Source of the DNA: Phalacrocorax aristotelis
Taxonomy: Eukaryota > Chordata > Aves > Suliformes > Phalacrocoracidae
Direction: 5' to 3'
NCBI RefSeq assembly: GCF_949628215.1
Contig: NC_134311.1
Coordinates: forward strand, 78,114,090 to 78,178,089
DNA length: 64,000 nucleotides
Position numbers and translations under genes: made by a program. Shown in pieces: positions 29,006 to 42,345 of the stretch; position 1 is the stretch's first letter, and each line of letters starts with the position of its first letter. The notes below the pieces were generated by a model that saw nothing but the letters and a program-made list of their open reading frames with translations, did no database searches and had not been told where the DNA came from.

Positions 29006-32000
29006 GTAACGGCGGGTCTGGGCGGGTCGCGGCTCCCCCGGTGCGGCGTGTCCGCGGGCACTCACCTGCCCGGCTGCTCCACCCGGGCCCCGGCGGGGGG
29101 CAGCGGGGAAGGACCCGGCTTAATGCGGGAGGCCGCGTCCTCCTCTCCCCGGAGCGCCCCGCTCAGCCCTTACCGTGGAGGCACCGGAGCGGCGGCGCGG
29201 GAAGCTTTGCGGGGCCCTGGCGAGGGTGGCGCAGCTGGGCTGGTCCTGGGACCTGCGGGGCTGAAGAGCAGAAACGGGCCCGTGCCGTTCCCGTGCTCCG
29301 TTAGAGCCTGGGGGACGCGGTCTCTGGGTGGGTTTTGCAGCAGCAAAGTCTGTGTTCACCCGCTTCATCCTCTTCTACCCACTAGGTAACAGCCCGGGCT
29401 CGCTAGCCTTTAAGTATAAGCTCGCAGCTGGTTTAGATTGCTGGGTTATGAAGATCTTAGGTGCCCGAAGTTTTTGCATTTCAAATCGTTGTCCCTAGAG
29501 AGAGTGGCAGGAAGATGCAATTCATCCTTCGATCGTGAACTTGGCATTTTTGCAGTATTAGCGTTCTCATCTATACATAATTCGAGTGGTTTGCGTCTAA
29601 GGGCTTGATGGTTTTCTCCCCAGCATAGTTCAGGGAGATGTTTGCTGTGAGCAGTGTATGTAGGTGAGTTGCTGGTATGGGGGAAGTAAAGAAGGACATG
29701 CTAGAAGTAAGTGACTTTTTAGGTTATAAGGCTGGGTCCTTTTCCATCATCAGGTTGCTTAGACTTAGGCCAGGATTCATGTTTCCTCAGTGTTGAACCT
29801 CCACGTATTCAGTTACTGTTGGGCGTAATCTAATCGTCTGGTGCTGCCTGAGAGCACTGTGTTGATCTCTCACGCATTTCTGACCTTCTTCTTAGCGATA
29901 GAAATTGTGCGTTGCGGGGCTCGTGCCTGCAGATTGCAGAAACTCCTGCTCCCCCGCTCACCCATAGAGACCGTTCCCAGTGATAACGGTTGGGACAATT
30001 TTATCCCACGCTTTTACCAGCTGCCCAAATACGCCTTTAATATCTCTTGAACTGTTTATGTGTCTGTAAGCAAACAGGTCATGTGCATAAAAAAAAATAA
30101 AATTTTATCATCTGGAGATAAGCAGGTGTCCAGTGAAATGCGGGAGATTAAAAAGGAAACGGTTTTCCAAACTACAGAAGGTGTTTGAAGAAGAGACAAA
30201 GGAATCTCTGTCTTCTTTTTCCACTCGTGCCTTGACTGATGTAGTGGGAGTTATTTTTCAGGAATGTAGAGCTTGCAGCACCTTACATTTCTCACATCTA
30301 TAAGCTATTTTCTGTTGTTTCACTTGACGGTTTAATCTTTTTTGACCCTTCTCTGGCAGATTGCATTATGGCTAAAGAAAGTGTATGGGAATCGGCCTGT
30401 TCCACGGTACGAAGTGAATGCGAGGACAATTGATATCTTGTATGAGCTTGTAAAACACAAGGAAGCCAAGGACAGGGACATGGCTTTGGTGGCAGCGGAG
30501 CTGAAGCACAAGGCTAAAGAATATGAAGCGCAAGGTGAGTCTGAAGTTCCAGTTCTCAGTTCCATCAAAGTTAGTTTTCCCTAGTGACCCTGAAGATTGT
30601 CTTTGTTAAAATCTTACAAATAATTAAATGTAAATAAATATATACATATGTGTATATGAACAACCGGAACGAGCTCAGCTTCTGTTCTGGTACTGTTTTT
30701 ACGACAATGCATCCCATGCCTTGCTTTCAGGAAAATTTACAGTGACATAAGGTTAGCCAAGAGCAATTTTTAAGCCATCTTGAGCAGGCTGTAAATATGG
30801 ACAAGCAGATTAATTGCTAAAACCTCCTAGCCTGCTGGGCTGAGTAGCACAGCATTGAAATATTGGCTGGATAGACAGGGAAGCAACCCTACAGCTGATT
30901 TAAGAGTCTGAGGTAGTGCTAATCAGCTGTTAAGGAAAACACTTGAGGAATATGGAACAACAGTGAGGTGATTAAGTTATGCTCAAGCTGTCTAGAGTGA
31001 GTGTTAGACAATGTGGTTTTTTTGGAGCGAGTGAGTGGTTCAGGGGACCATTTTTAACACGTGTGTTAAAACAGAGTCCCACCTAGGCCTTAAAAGAACA
31101 GTAATATAAAAAAAGAAATCACTATTTTGGGTTTATTTGTTTTCCAGCTAATTATCTACGGGGCATTCTCTTAGAAAGCCTGCATATTTCCCCGGGCAGT
31201 ACGTCCAGGAAAGGCTTTGGCTCTGTCAATGACCTGGTAAGGAGCACAATGACACTTGGAACGAAGGACACTTCTCTTATCAGGTAATTCTTCCCAGTGT
31301 GCATCAAGGGTGGTGGTCTGTGCTGTTTCCCTCTGGTTTTTCAATGCAACAGTTTCTAACTTGACTTTCACACCAGAAATCTTACCTGTCCAGCTTCTTT
31401 TTCACCCCTTGGGCAGCTTTGGAGGACACAGGCACTGAGCACAAAGCTCTAACTCCTGATTATCCCAGCAAAGGAAGTCTCTGAAGCCTGAGAGGTGCCT
31501 TGGCCACAGTTAAATCCCTTTCTTGGCCCTGCTTTTGTGGTCAGTGGCTGCAGGATGCTGCCACTCAGACTGTTATGCCAGGTAGCACAAGCTAGAGCAC
31601 GTTTCATACTGCTTAGGTAAGGACTGGGGAACTGTAACTGGTCTTCATCTCAGCTCCTCTTTCTTCCCTCACTTATCTGGCCTCAGTTAATGTAAGGAGA
31701 TTTCCTCAGCTCATCCACAGAGAAATGGCAGGTGTTAGTCTGCTCTTCCTGGACCCCTTTCCCTAGCCTGGCTTTGACCCATAACACAGCAGGCGTGTGC
31801 TGAGCACCGGCAGTAAGGAAAGGCCAAAACTGCCTTGGAATCCAATTTTTATATGATGTTCAGGAGCTTGGCTCTTCCAGCTCTTCTGCTGAGCTGGTGG
31901 GGCAAGCAGCTTTGGACCATTTGGGAAGAGGAAGAGACCGAAATACTGCTGGGCATGTCTCAGGGACATGCATTTTCAGGGACTGAATACAGTTTCTCTG

Positions 32001-35000
32001 AAAGGCAATGTGGCAAGCCAGGAGTGGAGCATCTGATCGTGTCAAACCCAGTGGTTATATTCACTAGAGTGCCACATCTTGTTCACTTCCTCCTACTGAG
32101 ATTGCTGGGCTGTTTCCCCTTACAGGTAGAATCTTTGTTAGTTAAGGGAAGCAAAGATTCTTAGTGACTTATTTTACTTTCCTCCTCTAGAATAGCTCAC
32201 AGTTATCTGACATATAATAATATGAGAACAAAAAAGTAATTTGTGGAAAGTGTGGAGAAAAGAATAATTTCTGTGTTTGAGAAGAGCTGACTCCTCAGCA
32301 TTCCCTTTGAATCTCTTTTTTCACCAGCTTATTCTGTGCCATCAGTGATATGACTTCAGACCTGTATGCAACAGAAGCAAAAAACATTGAAATGCAACAG
32401 GAATTGACCAAGATTGGGAGAAATCTAACTGCAGCATTGGCGCTGGAAAAGCGGTTACAGGAGTAAGTAATGGATGAGAAAAGGGAGAGATGTAAGCAAT
32501 ACTGCTGATCCCTGCAATGTGGACCATTGACAAGGAAAACTGAATTTTCATTGTTTTGTTGCATCTCTGATTCACAACATTTGGAAGTATCTATCAAAAG
32601 CCATGTTCTACAGACACATTCAGTAATCAAAAGAGATTTGGGGTACCATCAAACCCATTAGTTAAATGCAAAAATGGTCTACAAGCAGTTTTCAGATATG
32701 GGCTGGCATCTTCCACCAGTTGCCTTCGTCTGAGGTCGAAGGCAAACCTGATTTTCTTAACACATTTAGTGTGGGCTCTGTAGTAATAGTGAAGGAGCCA
32801 GGTAAAAGAAAAACTGCTCCCAGGTAAGAATTTCCTCTAACCAGTGTGTGGGATACTTAAAAACAAAACAAAAATGGTATCAAGTCCATTCCCTAGAGGA
32901 TGTAATCTGAAGCGCTTTGCCAAGCATGGCAGGATCAGCCCCTGCCTGAAGTGGGGATTGGCCCAGATGATCTCCACAGCCCCCTTCCAGTCCAATTATT
33001 TTCTGGCTTTTGTCTTTTAAAGTAGTACTTGTGGCACTGCTTGTAGTAAAGATGCCAGACCTGTGTGCTCTGTGCAGGTTTGCTGTGGCCCCTCTCTGTG
33101 ATCTTAAGTTTAGCTTGCGTAACAGGTGTCTGACTGAATTAGGGAGTTATGCAGAAGACTATTACACTTCGCTTTTATGCAGATGGCTTTCTCCTTGGCC
33201 TTTTCCCCCCCCCCCCCCCCCCGATCTCTGGGACTCTGGATGTAACAGCTGTGAATGTTTCCACTGGGGAATCTCACTGCAAAATGCAAATTTTTCTCCG
33301 TTCTCTCCCTTTTTGTGTTGGTTGTGTTACAGTGTTTAGCTTCAGCATAGATAATTAAGCAGTATCTGTATACTGGTATCTCTTTGAATGCAAAAGTTTG
33401 TTCCTTTTTGTATTTTTTCAAAGTGATCTTACAGAAACAGAGAAACTTCTGGAAGAAGAAAGGGTTGTGCTTGACTGGAAATCCAAGGACTCGAAGTTCC
33501 TGAGGAGGAAATCTGAGGAATTAAAATATCGGATCAAGGCCGCTAAGGTAGATGGAAGGCATTTTCTAACAAGATGTTGTGGTGGGATGGCACAGTCATG
33601 TTTGGTCAGGCCCAAAATTGTAGTTACAGACATCCCAGGAGCTTCTTAAACTCCAGGACTGCGGACTCGTGGGCTAACAGGACAACATGATACTACACTT
33701 CAGTTGTTCCTGCTATATCTGTGTTCTCCCTCCAGGACATCCTATGAGAAATGCAAGGATGCTTTCTCTTCTTTCCCTGAGAACTGTATTAGCTCAGACT
33801 ATCATGTGTTTATTGTGAGGTACTGTCATATAAGAGTATACAGGCAGCTTCCAGCAGAGCAGCTCATTCACTGCGGTAAACTGTGTCAAAATTCTGCATA
33901 TAGCCATTTCCTGAAATTAATAAATGATTAAACACAGAAGGCAGGAGTTGCACTGTCTTCTTCACCTTTCCTACATGATGAAGGATACGTGAGTGCTTTA
34001 TTTAACACTTGGATGCTGTCCAGTACCTTGACAAATATGTGATAGAAAATGTTGTGTTAAGGCTGATGACATTTTTCTGAGAAGCCTCTTCCCAGCCTTG
34101 CCACGTGCTCTTCTCCCAGTAGCTTTCTGGAAAGACTTGTTTATACAAACTGTAGCAGCAACTGGTTCATATACCAGCTATAGCTGTGGTACAGATAGCA
34201 CACATTTCTGGTGTTGACAAACCGTGTTCTTGTTTGCCTGTTTAGATCAAAACCCAAGGAAAAGGTAAAATCTTTCTCCTCCCTGTTACATTTTGCGGTC
34301 AGTTATGAACAAACTCTTTCCTGTTTGTAGGAGCAGCTTCTTGCCACAGGCTTGGACAGATCACTGACACACGAGTCGCTCGTGATCCTGTCTGAGGTAG
34401 GTCTTTAGATACCAGGTGGATGTTTCTACAGTGGTACACGACAGGCTTGTTTTTTGTTGGGTGGTTTCAGGAAATGTAGCTTGCTACTTGGTTACCTGAA
34501 CAAATATTAATGGTAAAAAGAAGCAGAAATAAAAATCCCATAGATGGATACCTCTGAACTGGGGAGTGTTGGTTGGGTTTGTCTCTCCTGGAAACTGGGA
34601 AGCATCTGTGTGTGCTGAAGTGGCACCTTTCTTGAGGGTTAGACGTGGGTTTATTTTGGACTTGGGAAGAAGCTTTCCTTCTGGACTGATGGAGGGGAGC
34701 TATTGGAATCTTTCTTTTTGTTGCCTTTTGGTTTTCCTTCTCTCTTTCTGCCTCTGTCTATACTTGGGAATATAGCCTACTAGAGAATTTTCATGGAATA
34801 AATTCCCTGCCACTGGAAGAAAACTGGCAGCCTGTGATCTGCCTCCTTCTCTCAGTGATACGTTTTACAAACAGACTGGATATTCTGTTGACTGTGTCTT
34901 GTTACATGGCTGCCTGGGTACTGCAGTTACTTGACAGAATGACCCAGGTGGTTCTTTCTGGTTTTTGTGAAATCAACCTGCTTTCAAACACTTCAGAGCA

Positions 35001-38000
35001 AGCAAATCTGAACCGCTGTGTGCTTTTTTTTTCTCTCGTGTCTTTAAATATAACATTTTTCAGCTGTATTGTAAGCCCAGGGGGATAATTCCTTAAAGGA
35101 AAAAGCACATTTCTTGAGTTACTGCCTATAGGTTCTCCAGCTTTGTGCTGAAGCGTTTGTACACATGTAACACGTATTTGTGTTTTTCTGTCTGCACTCA
35201 TCACGTTTTAATATTATTTGCTATTAATGTAGTGAGAACTTAGTCTTCCTCCCCATTTTTTTTTTTTTTTGCTAGCTTTTCCTGCACGTCAGTTTAGCTG
35301 AACAATGAAAAGAGGTTTCTGGGTTTTTATGTTGTCGTTCTCCTGAGCCAGCACTAGGTGGCAATGCTTACATTGCACAGCGTTTCAGAAGCACACTAAC
35401 CAAAAATCATTGGAGTCTTAAATGCAAAAAGTCATAGGTGATTTTCTAGACTCATCCCCTTCTAGAACCTGAGTGTAAGGGCAGGTCTGACACCCTGGCA
35501 GTTCTGTGTCTGCTTTGCCAAGAGCTCAGTGAATTGAGCCGCACAAGTGGCTGTATCTTCGGAGTGCATGTGGAAGGGGCTCAATTTTCAGCCCCAAAGA
35601 GACATTATTTCCCCTTGTTAACAGAATAAGCAAAACAGTGCAAGTGTAAGGGGAGTCCTTCTGCTGCTGCATGTGCAAAACCGTTTTCACACAGAAGCCA
35701 TAGGCATGAGAATGTATCCCCTTCCTTGGGGCTCAATTCTCTCTCTGGCCTACTGTGAGGTTGATGGTGACAGTCCTCAGTCTGGTGGATTCTCATCTGA
35801 AATCCCCGCTCCTTTCAGGGAGGTGAGATCAGGTGGTTATGCTGTAAGAAAAGACATCTGAAGATGTCATGATAGCTCTGTGTAAAACTTGAACTGGGTT
35901 TGACTGACTGGTAACTGAATGAATAGCAGATCTTTGGTTTTCCATGGGTTTTAAGAAGGATTATGAAACACCAACATCTGTGAATTTTGGAATATTGTAG
36001 ATAATCGTTGATCTGTTTCAATGATTTACATCACTTCTATAAGAGTACAGAAAATAATCTGCCTTGCCCTCTTCACAGGAACTCGCTGAACTGCAGAAAG
36101 AAATTGTGCCTTTGAAGAAGAAACTGGAGAGCTACCTAGGTTTACCTCCTGTAATTATTTTTTTTTACTGTCCTATTGTATTTGCCATCAGATTGATTTT
36201 AATGGACTTCAGAATGTAAAGGATATTGTTGTGATGGTTTCAGCGGACAGGTAGATACCCTACAGGCCTATTAATTGTGTAAACAGAAGACTTTATTTAA
36301 ACAGAAGGCTATCTAATTATTAATCAAAGCCAAAGAATTAAGTATGCTTACCAGGCAAACTTTTTTCTAACAAAATGCGCAGATTTGCTGGGTGAGCTTA
36401 GTATCAAGGTGAATTAGCTAGAAATTGGGCAAAAAAATGTGGAAGAAAATATAATTTCTTAGCATAACAAATTTTTTTGAGATTTACCACTATGAGCTCT
36501 ACATGTCATCAGGCTGTCAATATGGTGGGCACAGCATAGGTGCAGAGGTTGGAGCTCTGAGCAGGATTTTTAACGATTATGAAGAAATAGCCAAATGTAG
36601 GCGTTGTCCCCTAAACAAGCACGCTAGCTTGTGTGAGTACTGGCTGCTCCATCATTTTCTTTGATTTCTTTTGAGGGTGCTGGATACTCAGCTCTCTGAA
36701 AATGCAGGTTTCTCATTTAGGTGACCAAATTGCAGTTTGGAGAGCCCCTGTCTGTGTCTATTTTTTCATTTTATATTTTGGCTATTGTCACTGTTGGTCC
36801 CTGTGCTAGGAGTTACTACCAGACTGCTGTGGGAAGCGTCTGTTATAAGAAGGATTTTACTTTTTTTCAGATTAGAATGCTTGTTACAAAACACTGTTTC
36901 AGTTAAGGGTAATTTTGTGGACAACTTTTTAGTGGCTTAAAGAAGCCATGGGTAAACGAGGCTTTAGTCCGTGAAACAGAAGGCCTTGGCTTTGTGTGAC
37001 GTCTGTACATCATCACCTGTGATATTTGGGACCACTAAACCCAAGTATTTCCAACCTCCTTTGGAAGATTGCCATTGCTTTTACAGATAAGGAGTTTTCT
37101 CTTTGTCATTCAGGGGAGAAATAGCAAAAACCAGTGTCAATAGTTGAACGGGTTTCAATTTTATTAAATACAATTGTAACTGTCTAGTTTAGTTTTGTAT
37201 TTGAGTTACCTGATAAGGCCCCTGTTATCTCCTCATCTGAGCACCCTACAGCCTCTAATAGAGCTAACCTCAGACCTTTCTGTGTAAGACGTGAAAAAAC
37301 ATTTATTCCAGTTCTTATAAATGGGGCATAGAGGTCCTGAGAAACAGGCTTGTCCAAAATCACACAGAAGCTCTGCCGTTAATTACGTCTCTTGTATCAT
37401 GAGCTCGGGACCTGTCTCCTGGCCCATACTTCTCCCATCACCTCATTAGCCCCTCCATCAAGTTCCTGCCTCTCAAGACATCTCTCTCATACAACTACTG
37501 CTGTCTCCCTCCTAGAAGAAAAGGATGAAGGGAGAGGGTGGGACTGCTTCTCTTTTAAATCAGTCTTGCTCCAAGAAGCAGCTGCCTCTTTTGCTCAGGC
37601 AAAACACGACGTTCAAATTGGATTAGGCTCTGCAATTCCCCCTTCCCTCCCTCCCATCATTCTGTCAGCGGAGCCAGGGAGAGCCCCGACGCCTCACTTG
37701 TGCTCCAGGCAGAAGGAGGGCGGAAGGTTTATAGTTGCAAGCTTATTGTGCTTTGGAAGATTTTTGCACGGATATGTTTAAAAGCTAGTTCCTCACTTGG
37801 TAGATTTGGAAAATTCCTAAATATAGGGGGTTTTTTTAGACTCTATGCCCTACCAGGCTTTTGAAAAATATGTGATTGCTCAAACCAAACTGATACTAGG
37901 CTTTTAATGTCAGTACCTTTTGCATGTGAAGGGTGTACTGATTTCATTATCCCTGAATTCCCCTGTGGCACAGACTCTTGCAATGATGCAGGGACTCTGT

Positions 38001-39245
38001 GTTTCCAGCTGAAATATTGATATTTATGCCATTTTCCCTCCTCAGAACATCTATTCTGCAACAGTGAAGATTGAAGAAGCAAAACGGGAACTGGTAAGAG
38101 GTTTTTTTTGTCTCTCACAGAGAGTGCTGTTTTAAATAAGTGCTGTTGTCCCAAAACAAGATACATATACAACCGTATACATATGGTTGTGGATTTATCT
38201 GCGTCAGATTGTAGTTTTAATGATCTCTAGAGGGAAATTTTGCTCTGGTAAGGCAGAAGGTGTGCATGTTGGTAGGAGGAACTGGTAGAGGAGCAGTATC
38301 TAAGCTGCCAAGGCAGTTGGGCATTATGGTATCAGTGGGGATTAGGTATCTGTATCCCCCTGGATTTGGTCAGCTTCACCTGTCCTTCACTCATATGTGG
38401 TGCAGCTTATTGGTCTCACAACCTCCCTTGCAGCTCCTGAACTCGCAGAGGGCTCTAGGGCCCATATTTTATTTAACAGCTGCCTTGTAGACTGCAGTGG
38501 GGACATTCCTCGATAAAACATAATGCCCATTTCATCCATGCTTGTATAATCTGCAGGTATGGTTGCTGCGAAACATTCACATGAAGCTATTTGGGAAGTT
38601 CATACGCAGCTTTCCTGAGTGGGGTGGGCCACATTTCAGCATAAAGCCTGTCTCTATTCCTTTGGGCTACTGTCTGCCTGCTCATAGATAAAGTACAAGG
38701 TATTCAGTGATAAGCTGTAAAGCTGTGATCAAAAATCACAGCTATTTGAGAGTACTTTGCGCATCTTCAGATGGGACTGCTCAGGTTGGTAAGCCACTTG
38801 TTTTTGATTCAGAAATACAAGCTCACCAGCCTCAGGTTTTAACCTGTTGAGGTTAACCACCTTTTATCAGGTCAGAATACTCACCTCTGTAGTGTATCTG
38901 TTCAGCTTGAAGATGTCTAATATCACACTGGGGTATGGTATAAAGGCAACTGAGCTTGTTTAGCCCTTCATTTGTAGATTTCTCTGCCATTGCCTGCAGA
39001 GACTACTGCTGTTCACAGTAGTGAGACCTTCCAGTCAATATTTGGATTCATCAGTGGTAGTAATATCGCAAGGTTTGATCATTGTAGATATGTTTGTCTA
39101 ACAGGAATGTAAGAAAACTGTTTCATGGTCACTGATTCCTCTTGGTTTTTTGTCTTGCTAGGATGTCTTGGATGCAGAGTTCTCAAAGGAGCTTGATCTG
39201 CTGACTTTTGACCTGCCAGGGTCCAGCAGATTCGGTTTCAAATGA
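28823..39245 (+). CDS. HAUS1: HAUS1, augmin-like complex subunit 1 (9 coding exons)
   Basis: HAUS1 is a coiled-coil subunit of the augmin complex, which recruits gamma-tubulin to spindle microtubules for branching nucleation. Coding exons: 28823-29005, 30360-30534, 31148-31283, 32328-32462, 33424-33547, 34331-34396, 36079-36150, 38046-38093, 39162-39245. All introns are GT/AG with matching phases, giving 340 residues and a TGA at 39243-39245. Exon 2 (IALWLKKVYGNRPVPRYEVN) matches human AAWLKKIFGDHPIPQYEVN. Exon 3 ends TLGTKDTSLIS (human ALETKDTSLAS), exon 7 has PLKKKLESYL, exon 8 VKIEEAKREL. Human HAUS1 is 278 residues: the excess is an Ala-rich exon 1 (61 codons against about 11) and about 12 extra C-terminal residues. 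The ATG at 28823 has a good context (GCCATGG), but five later in-frame ATGs also exist. Identity is firm; the exact start is uncertain. Confidence 0.96.
32890..33005 (+). mobile_element. Old CR1 3' end fragment
   Basis: GGGGATTGGCCCAGATGATC followed by a CCCCTTCCAGTCCAATTATT-like stretch is the usual 3' end of old CR1 copies on the plus strand. It is short, diverged and lies in HAUS1 intron 4. Confidence 0.65.
33205..33222. repeat. C18 homopolymer in HAUS1 intron 4
   Basis: Eighteen consecutive C about 200 bases upstream of the exon 5 acceptor (AAAG at 33420-33423). The length is likely to vary and to be error-prone in sequencing. Confidence 0.95.
37300..37390. repeat. Possible ancient MIR-type SINE fragment
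   Basis: AAATGGGGCATAGAGGTCCT and CTTGTCCAAAATCACACAGA resemble the MIR core and conserved 3' part (…gaggcacagagaggttaagt…cccaaggtcacacagc). Diverged and short, in HAUS1 intron 7. Confidence 0.4.
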
Positions 39246-39609
39246 AGTGGCCTGCGTGGAAGAAGATTTCTCTTCTACTGTCTGTTTATTTGCACTAGAA
39301 AAACACTTTGGAATTCTTGCTGTACGTCTGCAGCTTTCTGTCTTACTCTTCTTGGTGTTGGGTGGCACACTTGTGACCTTCCAGCAAGCAGGCTCATTTG
39401 TTCGTGTAGCCTTGCATCTGTAAACTTCACCTATTTTTCATAAGGTAACCTCAAACTTACTGCCGCCTTTATCAGTTCTTTTTCCACATGTGATATGCAC
39501 TTGTAACTGGCCTCTAGGTGGCACCTTCACAAGATGTTCCTGGCAGGATTTGGTTGACCATTACTAATTAGAATTGAACTGATCAGTGAGTCTTGTCTTT
39601 TTTTTACAC
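39246..39609 (+). other. HAUS1 3' UTR / downstream sequence
   Basis: Follows the HAUS1 stop. No canonical AATAAA is seen before the CR1 at 39610. The first AATAAA on the plus strand beyond that CR1 noted by eye is at 40888-40893, so the 3' UTR may read through the CR1 or use a variant signal. Confidence 0.4.
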
Positions 39610-40126
39610 AGAATACACACGGAATTGTATAGGTTGGAAAAGACCTGTAAGATCATCGAATCCAACTGTAAACCTGACACTGCCAGTCCACCACTAACCC
39701 ATGTCCCTGACCACAACATCCAAATGCCTTTTAAATACCCTCAGGGGTGGTCACTCAATCACTTCCCTGGGCAGCCTGTCCTAGCGCTTGACAGCCCTTT
39801 CGATAAAGACATTTCCCCTCATCTCCAACCTAAACCTCCCCTGACGCAGCCTGAGGCTGTTTCCTCTCGTCCTGTCCCTGGTGACTTGGGAGCAGAGACC
39901 AGCCCCCCCCTCACTCCAGCCCCTCTCAGGCAGCTGCAGAGAGCGAGAAGGGCTCCCCTCAGCCCCCTCTTCTCCAGGCTAAACCCCCCCAGCCCCCTCA
40001 GCCGCCCCCCAGCACACTTGTGCTCCAGACCCTGCCCCAGCCCCGCTGCCCTTCTCTGGACACGCTCCAGCCCCTCAAGGCCCTTCTTGTCCCGAGGGGC
40101 CCAAACCTGAGCCCAGCATTCGAGGT
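39610..40126 (-). mobile_element. CR1 LINE, group A, in the HAUS1 3' region
   Basis: Starts near AGAATACACACGGAATTGTA (degenerate tail) followed by TAGGTTGGAAAAGACC, and ends at GAGCCCAGCATTCGAGG. The interior from 39815 is almost identical to the copies at 3498 and 20812, but the tail part is more diverged. Confidence 0.88.
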
Positions 40127-41209
40127 ACGATACTTCTTTTTTTTCCCTGTCCAGGCTCTGGATTGTGCTTTCTTCTGGAGTCCTGTCTTTGGTGGTGCAA
40201 GTACAGTGATGTCAGACTGTCATTACATCTGCTAGATCATTGGCTTTTGCTCCCTTGTTGTGTTTTGTCAATTTCAGTGTTGGCCACAGATTATTTTTTT
40301 CACTCATAGTGTGTTTGATAGTTACCAAGTTTGTGAAGGTCAGTTCTAGACTCGTGCCTGGAGTGCTTCACAGTGTGAGCATTTTCTTTAAACAGATGTG
40401 AACAGTTTAATTTCTCCTTAATGTCTTCAGCAGGGATTTTATATGTTAATCAAAGTGAACAATATGGAAATTATGATCTAGGGCTCAGAACAGTAGTTCG
40501 CACTGCCTTCTAAAGCCCTGCAGCATCTGAGACGGTCCACAAAGGGGATTTTCTTGTGTGTGTGATGGCTGCCTACTGTCATGGAAACAAGTTGAGCTCT
40601 GACTTGTTTCGCATGGGTCATACTATTGGCTTCATGGGTCAGCAAGTTGTATGGAGATGAGATGTAGCAGCATCAGCCTCCTAAGGTTCTGTCGTTTCAT
40701 TGTCATCTGAGAAAACGGAAGCCCATGGCACTAACCTGTAAGGTTTGCCCATGTTGAAGGCTTTGGGAGGTACCAGTTTACTGATGACTATTTGTTGTTT
40801 CTCCTGATATTATAAATAGAGCTAAGCAAATGGAACTGGTGGATAAATAGCTTTTTTGATAGTGAAGTGATAGCTTTAGAAACAAACAATAAATCCCTTC
40901 TAAGACCTTTCTAGGTCTGAAAATACCTCAGTGTTTTTGCAGAACCACTGTGGGATGTGGCCATTTTGAAGCTACATTGTCTTTTCCAGTTCTATGTCAA
41001 ATGTAATCTTCCAGAAGGGTCCCCAGAGACCTGTATTTCCATGCCACCACCACACTAGCCTTAAACACCCCAGCTTTTAAATGCCTTTTTTTTTTTTTAC
41101 ACTAAAGTTAAAAATCTGAAAGTGTCCTGTGGATGGAGAAAAATAAAAATCTAGGAAGAGAGGGAGCACCTAAGGACATCAGGCATGGATTAGGTCCCAT
41201 TTCACAAAC
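40127..41209. other. Intergenic sequence between two CR1 copies
   Basis: No exon, RNA gene or repeat was recognised. Contains the AATAAA at 40888-40893 and a run of T at about 41087-41098. Confidence 0.45.
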
Positions 41210-42345
41210 TCACAGAATCCCAGGTCGGAAGGGACCTCAGGGATCATCTAGTCCAACCTTTCTAGGAAGAGCAGAGTCTAAACAAGATGGCCCAGCGCCC
41301 TGTCCAGACGACTCTTGAAGGTGTCCAACGTGGCCGAGTCAACCCCTTCCCTGGGAAGATTATTCCAATGGTGACTGTCCTCACTGTGAAAAATGTCCCT
41401 CTGGTGTCCAATCGGAATCTCCCCAAGAGCAACTTGTGTCCATTCCCCTTGTCCTCTCCATGGGACTCCATGTAAAAAGGGAGCCTCCATCTTCTTTGTA
41501 GCTGCCCCTTAAGTACTGGTACACGGCGATGAGATCCCCTCTGAGCCTCCTCTTCTCAAGGCTGAACAAACCCAGCTCTCCCAGCCTATCCTCCTATGGC
41601 AGCTTCCCAGTCCTTTGATCATCCTGGTGGCCCTTCTCTGGACCCCTTCCAGCCTGGCCACATCCTTTTTGTACAGCGGGGACCAGAACTGCACACAGCA
41701 CTCCAGGTGTGGCCTGACAAGCGCTGAGTAGGGTGGGATAATGACTTCTTTCTCTCTGCTGGTGATGCCCTTTTTGATGCAACCCAGCATCCTGTTGGCC
41801 TTCTTGGCCGCAGCAGCCACTGTTCACTCATGTTGAGCTTTCTGTCCACCAGGACCCCCAGGTCCCTTTCCACAGAGCTGCTCTCCAGCCAGGTGGATCC
41901 CAGTCTGTGCTGCACTCCTGGATTATGTTTGTCTAGGTGCATGACCTTACACTTGTCCTTGTTGACCTTCATAAGGTTCTTGCTGGCCCACTCTTCCAGC
42001 CTCTCCAGGTCTCCCTGCAGAGCAGCTCTCCCTTCTGGAGTGTCTACTTCCCCACCCAACTTGGTGTCATCTGCAAACTTCATCAGGCTACACTTGATGC
42101 CGTTGTCCAGATCACTTATAAAGATGTTGAATAACATGGGGCCCAATACTGATCCCTGGAGGACACCACTAGTGACATGTTCCCAGTTTGAAAAAGCTAT
42201 TTACCACCACCCTTTGGGTGCGGCCTGTCAGCCAGTTCCCCACCCACTGCACAGACCACTTGTCTAGGCCGTAACGCATCAATTTCTCCAGGAGGAGGCT
42301 GTGGGGACCTTATCAAAGGCCTTGAAGAAGCCCAGTTGTGCTGGG
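41210..42345 (-). mobile_element. CR1 LINE, longest copy, group C, with RT remnants
   Basis: Begins CACAGAATCCCAGGTCGGAA in reverse orientation. The minus strand over 41619-42146 has a well-preserved reverse transcriptase stretch: GPMLFNIFISDLDNG, then KFADDTKLGGEVDTPEGR containing the ADD active-site box, and RLEEWASKNLMKVNKDKCKV. The endonuclease half is absent, so this is a 5'-truncated dead copy. It has the longest open CR1 frame in the window (175 codons). Confidence 0.9.

Noticed and set aside
28534-29304. Plus-strand open frame of 256 codons across CR1 and HAUS1 exon 1
   Set aside because: It joins CR1 sequence to promoter and exon 1 in a different frame from HAUS1; an effect of high GC content.
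33973-34085. Possible C/D box snoRNA in HAUS1 intron 5 (ATGATGA … CTGA)
   Set aside because: The boxes are about 105 bases apart, there is no terminal stem next to them, and the internal C'/D' pair is not convincing.
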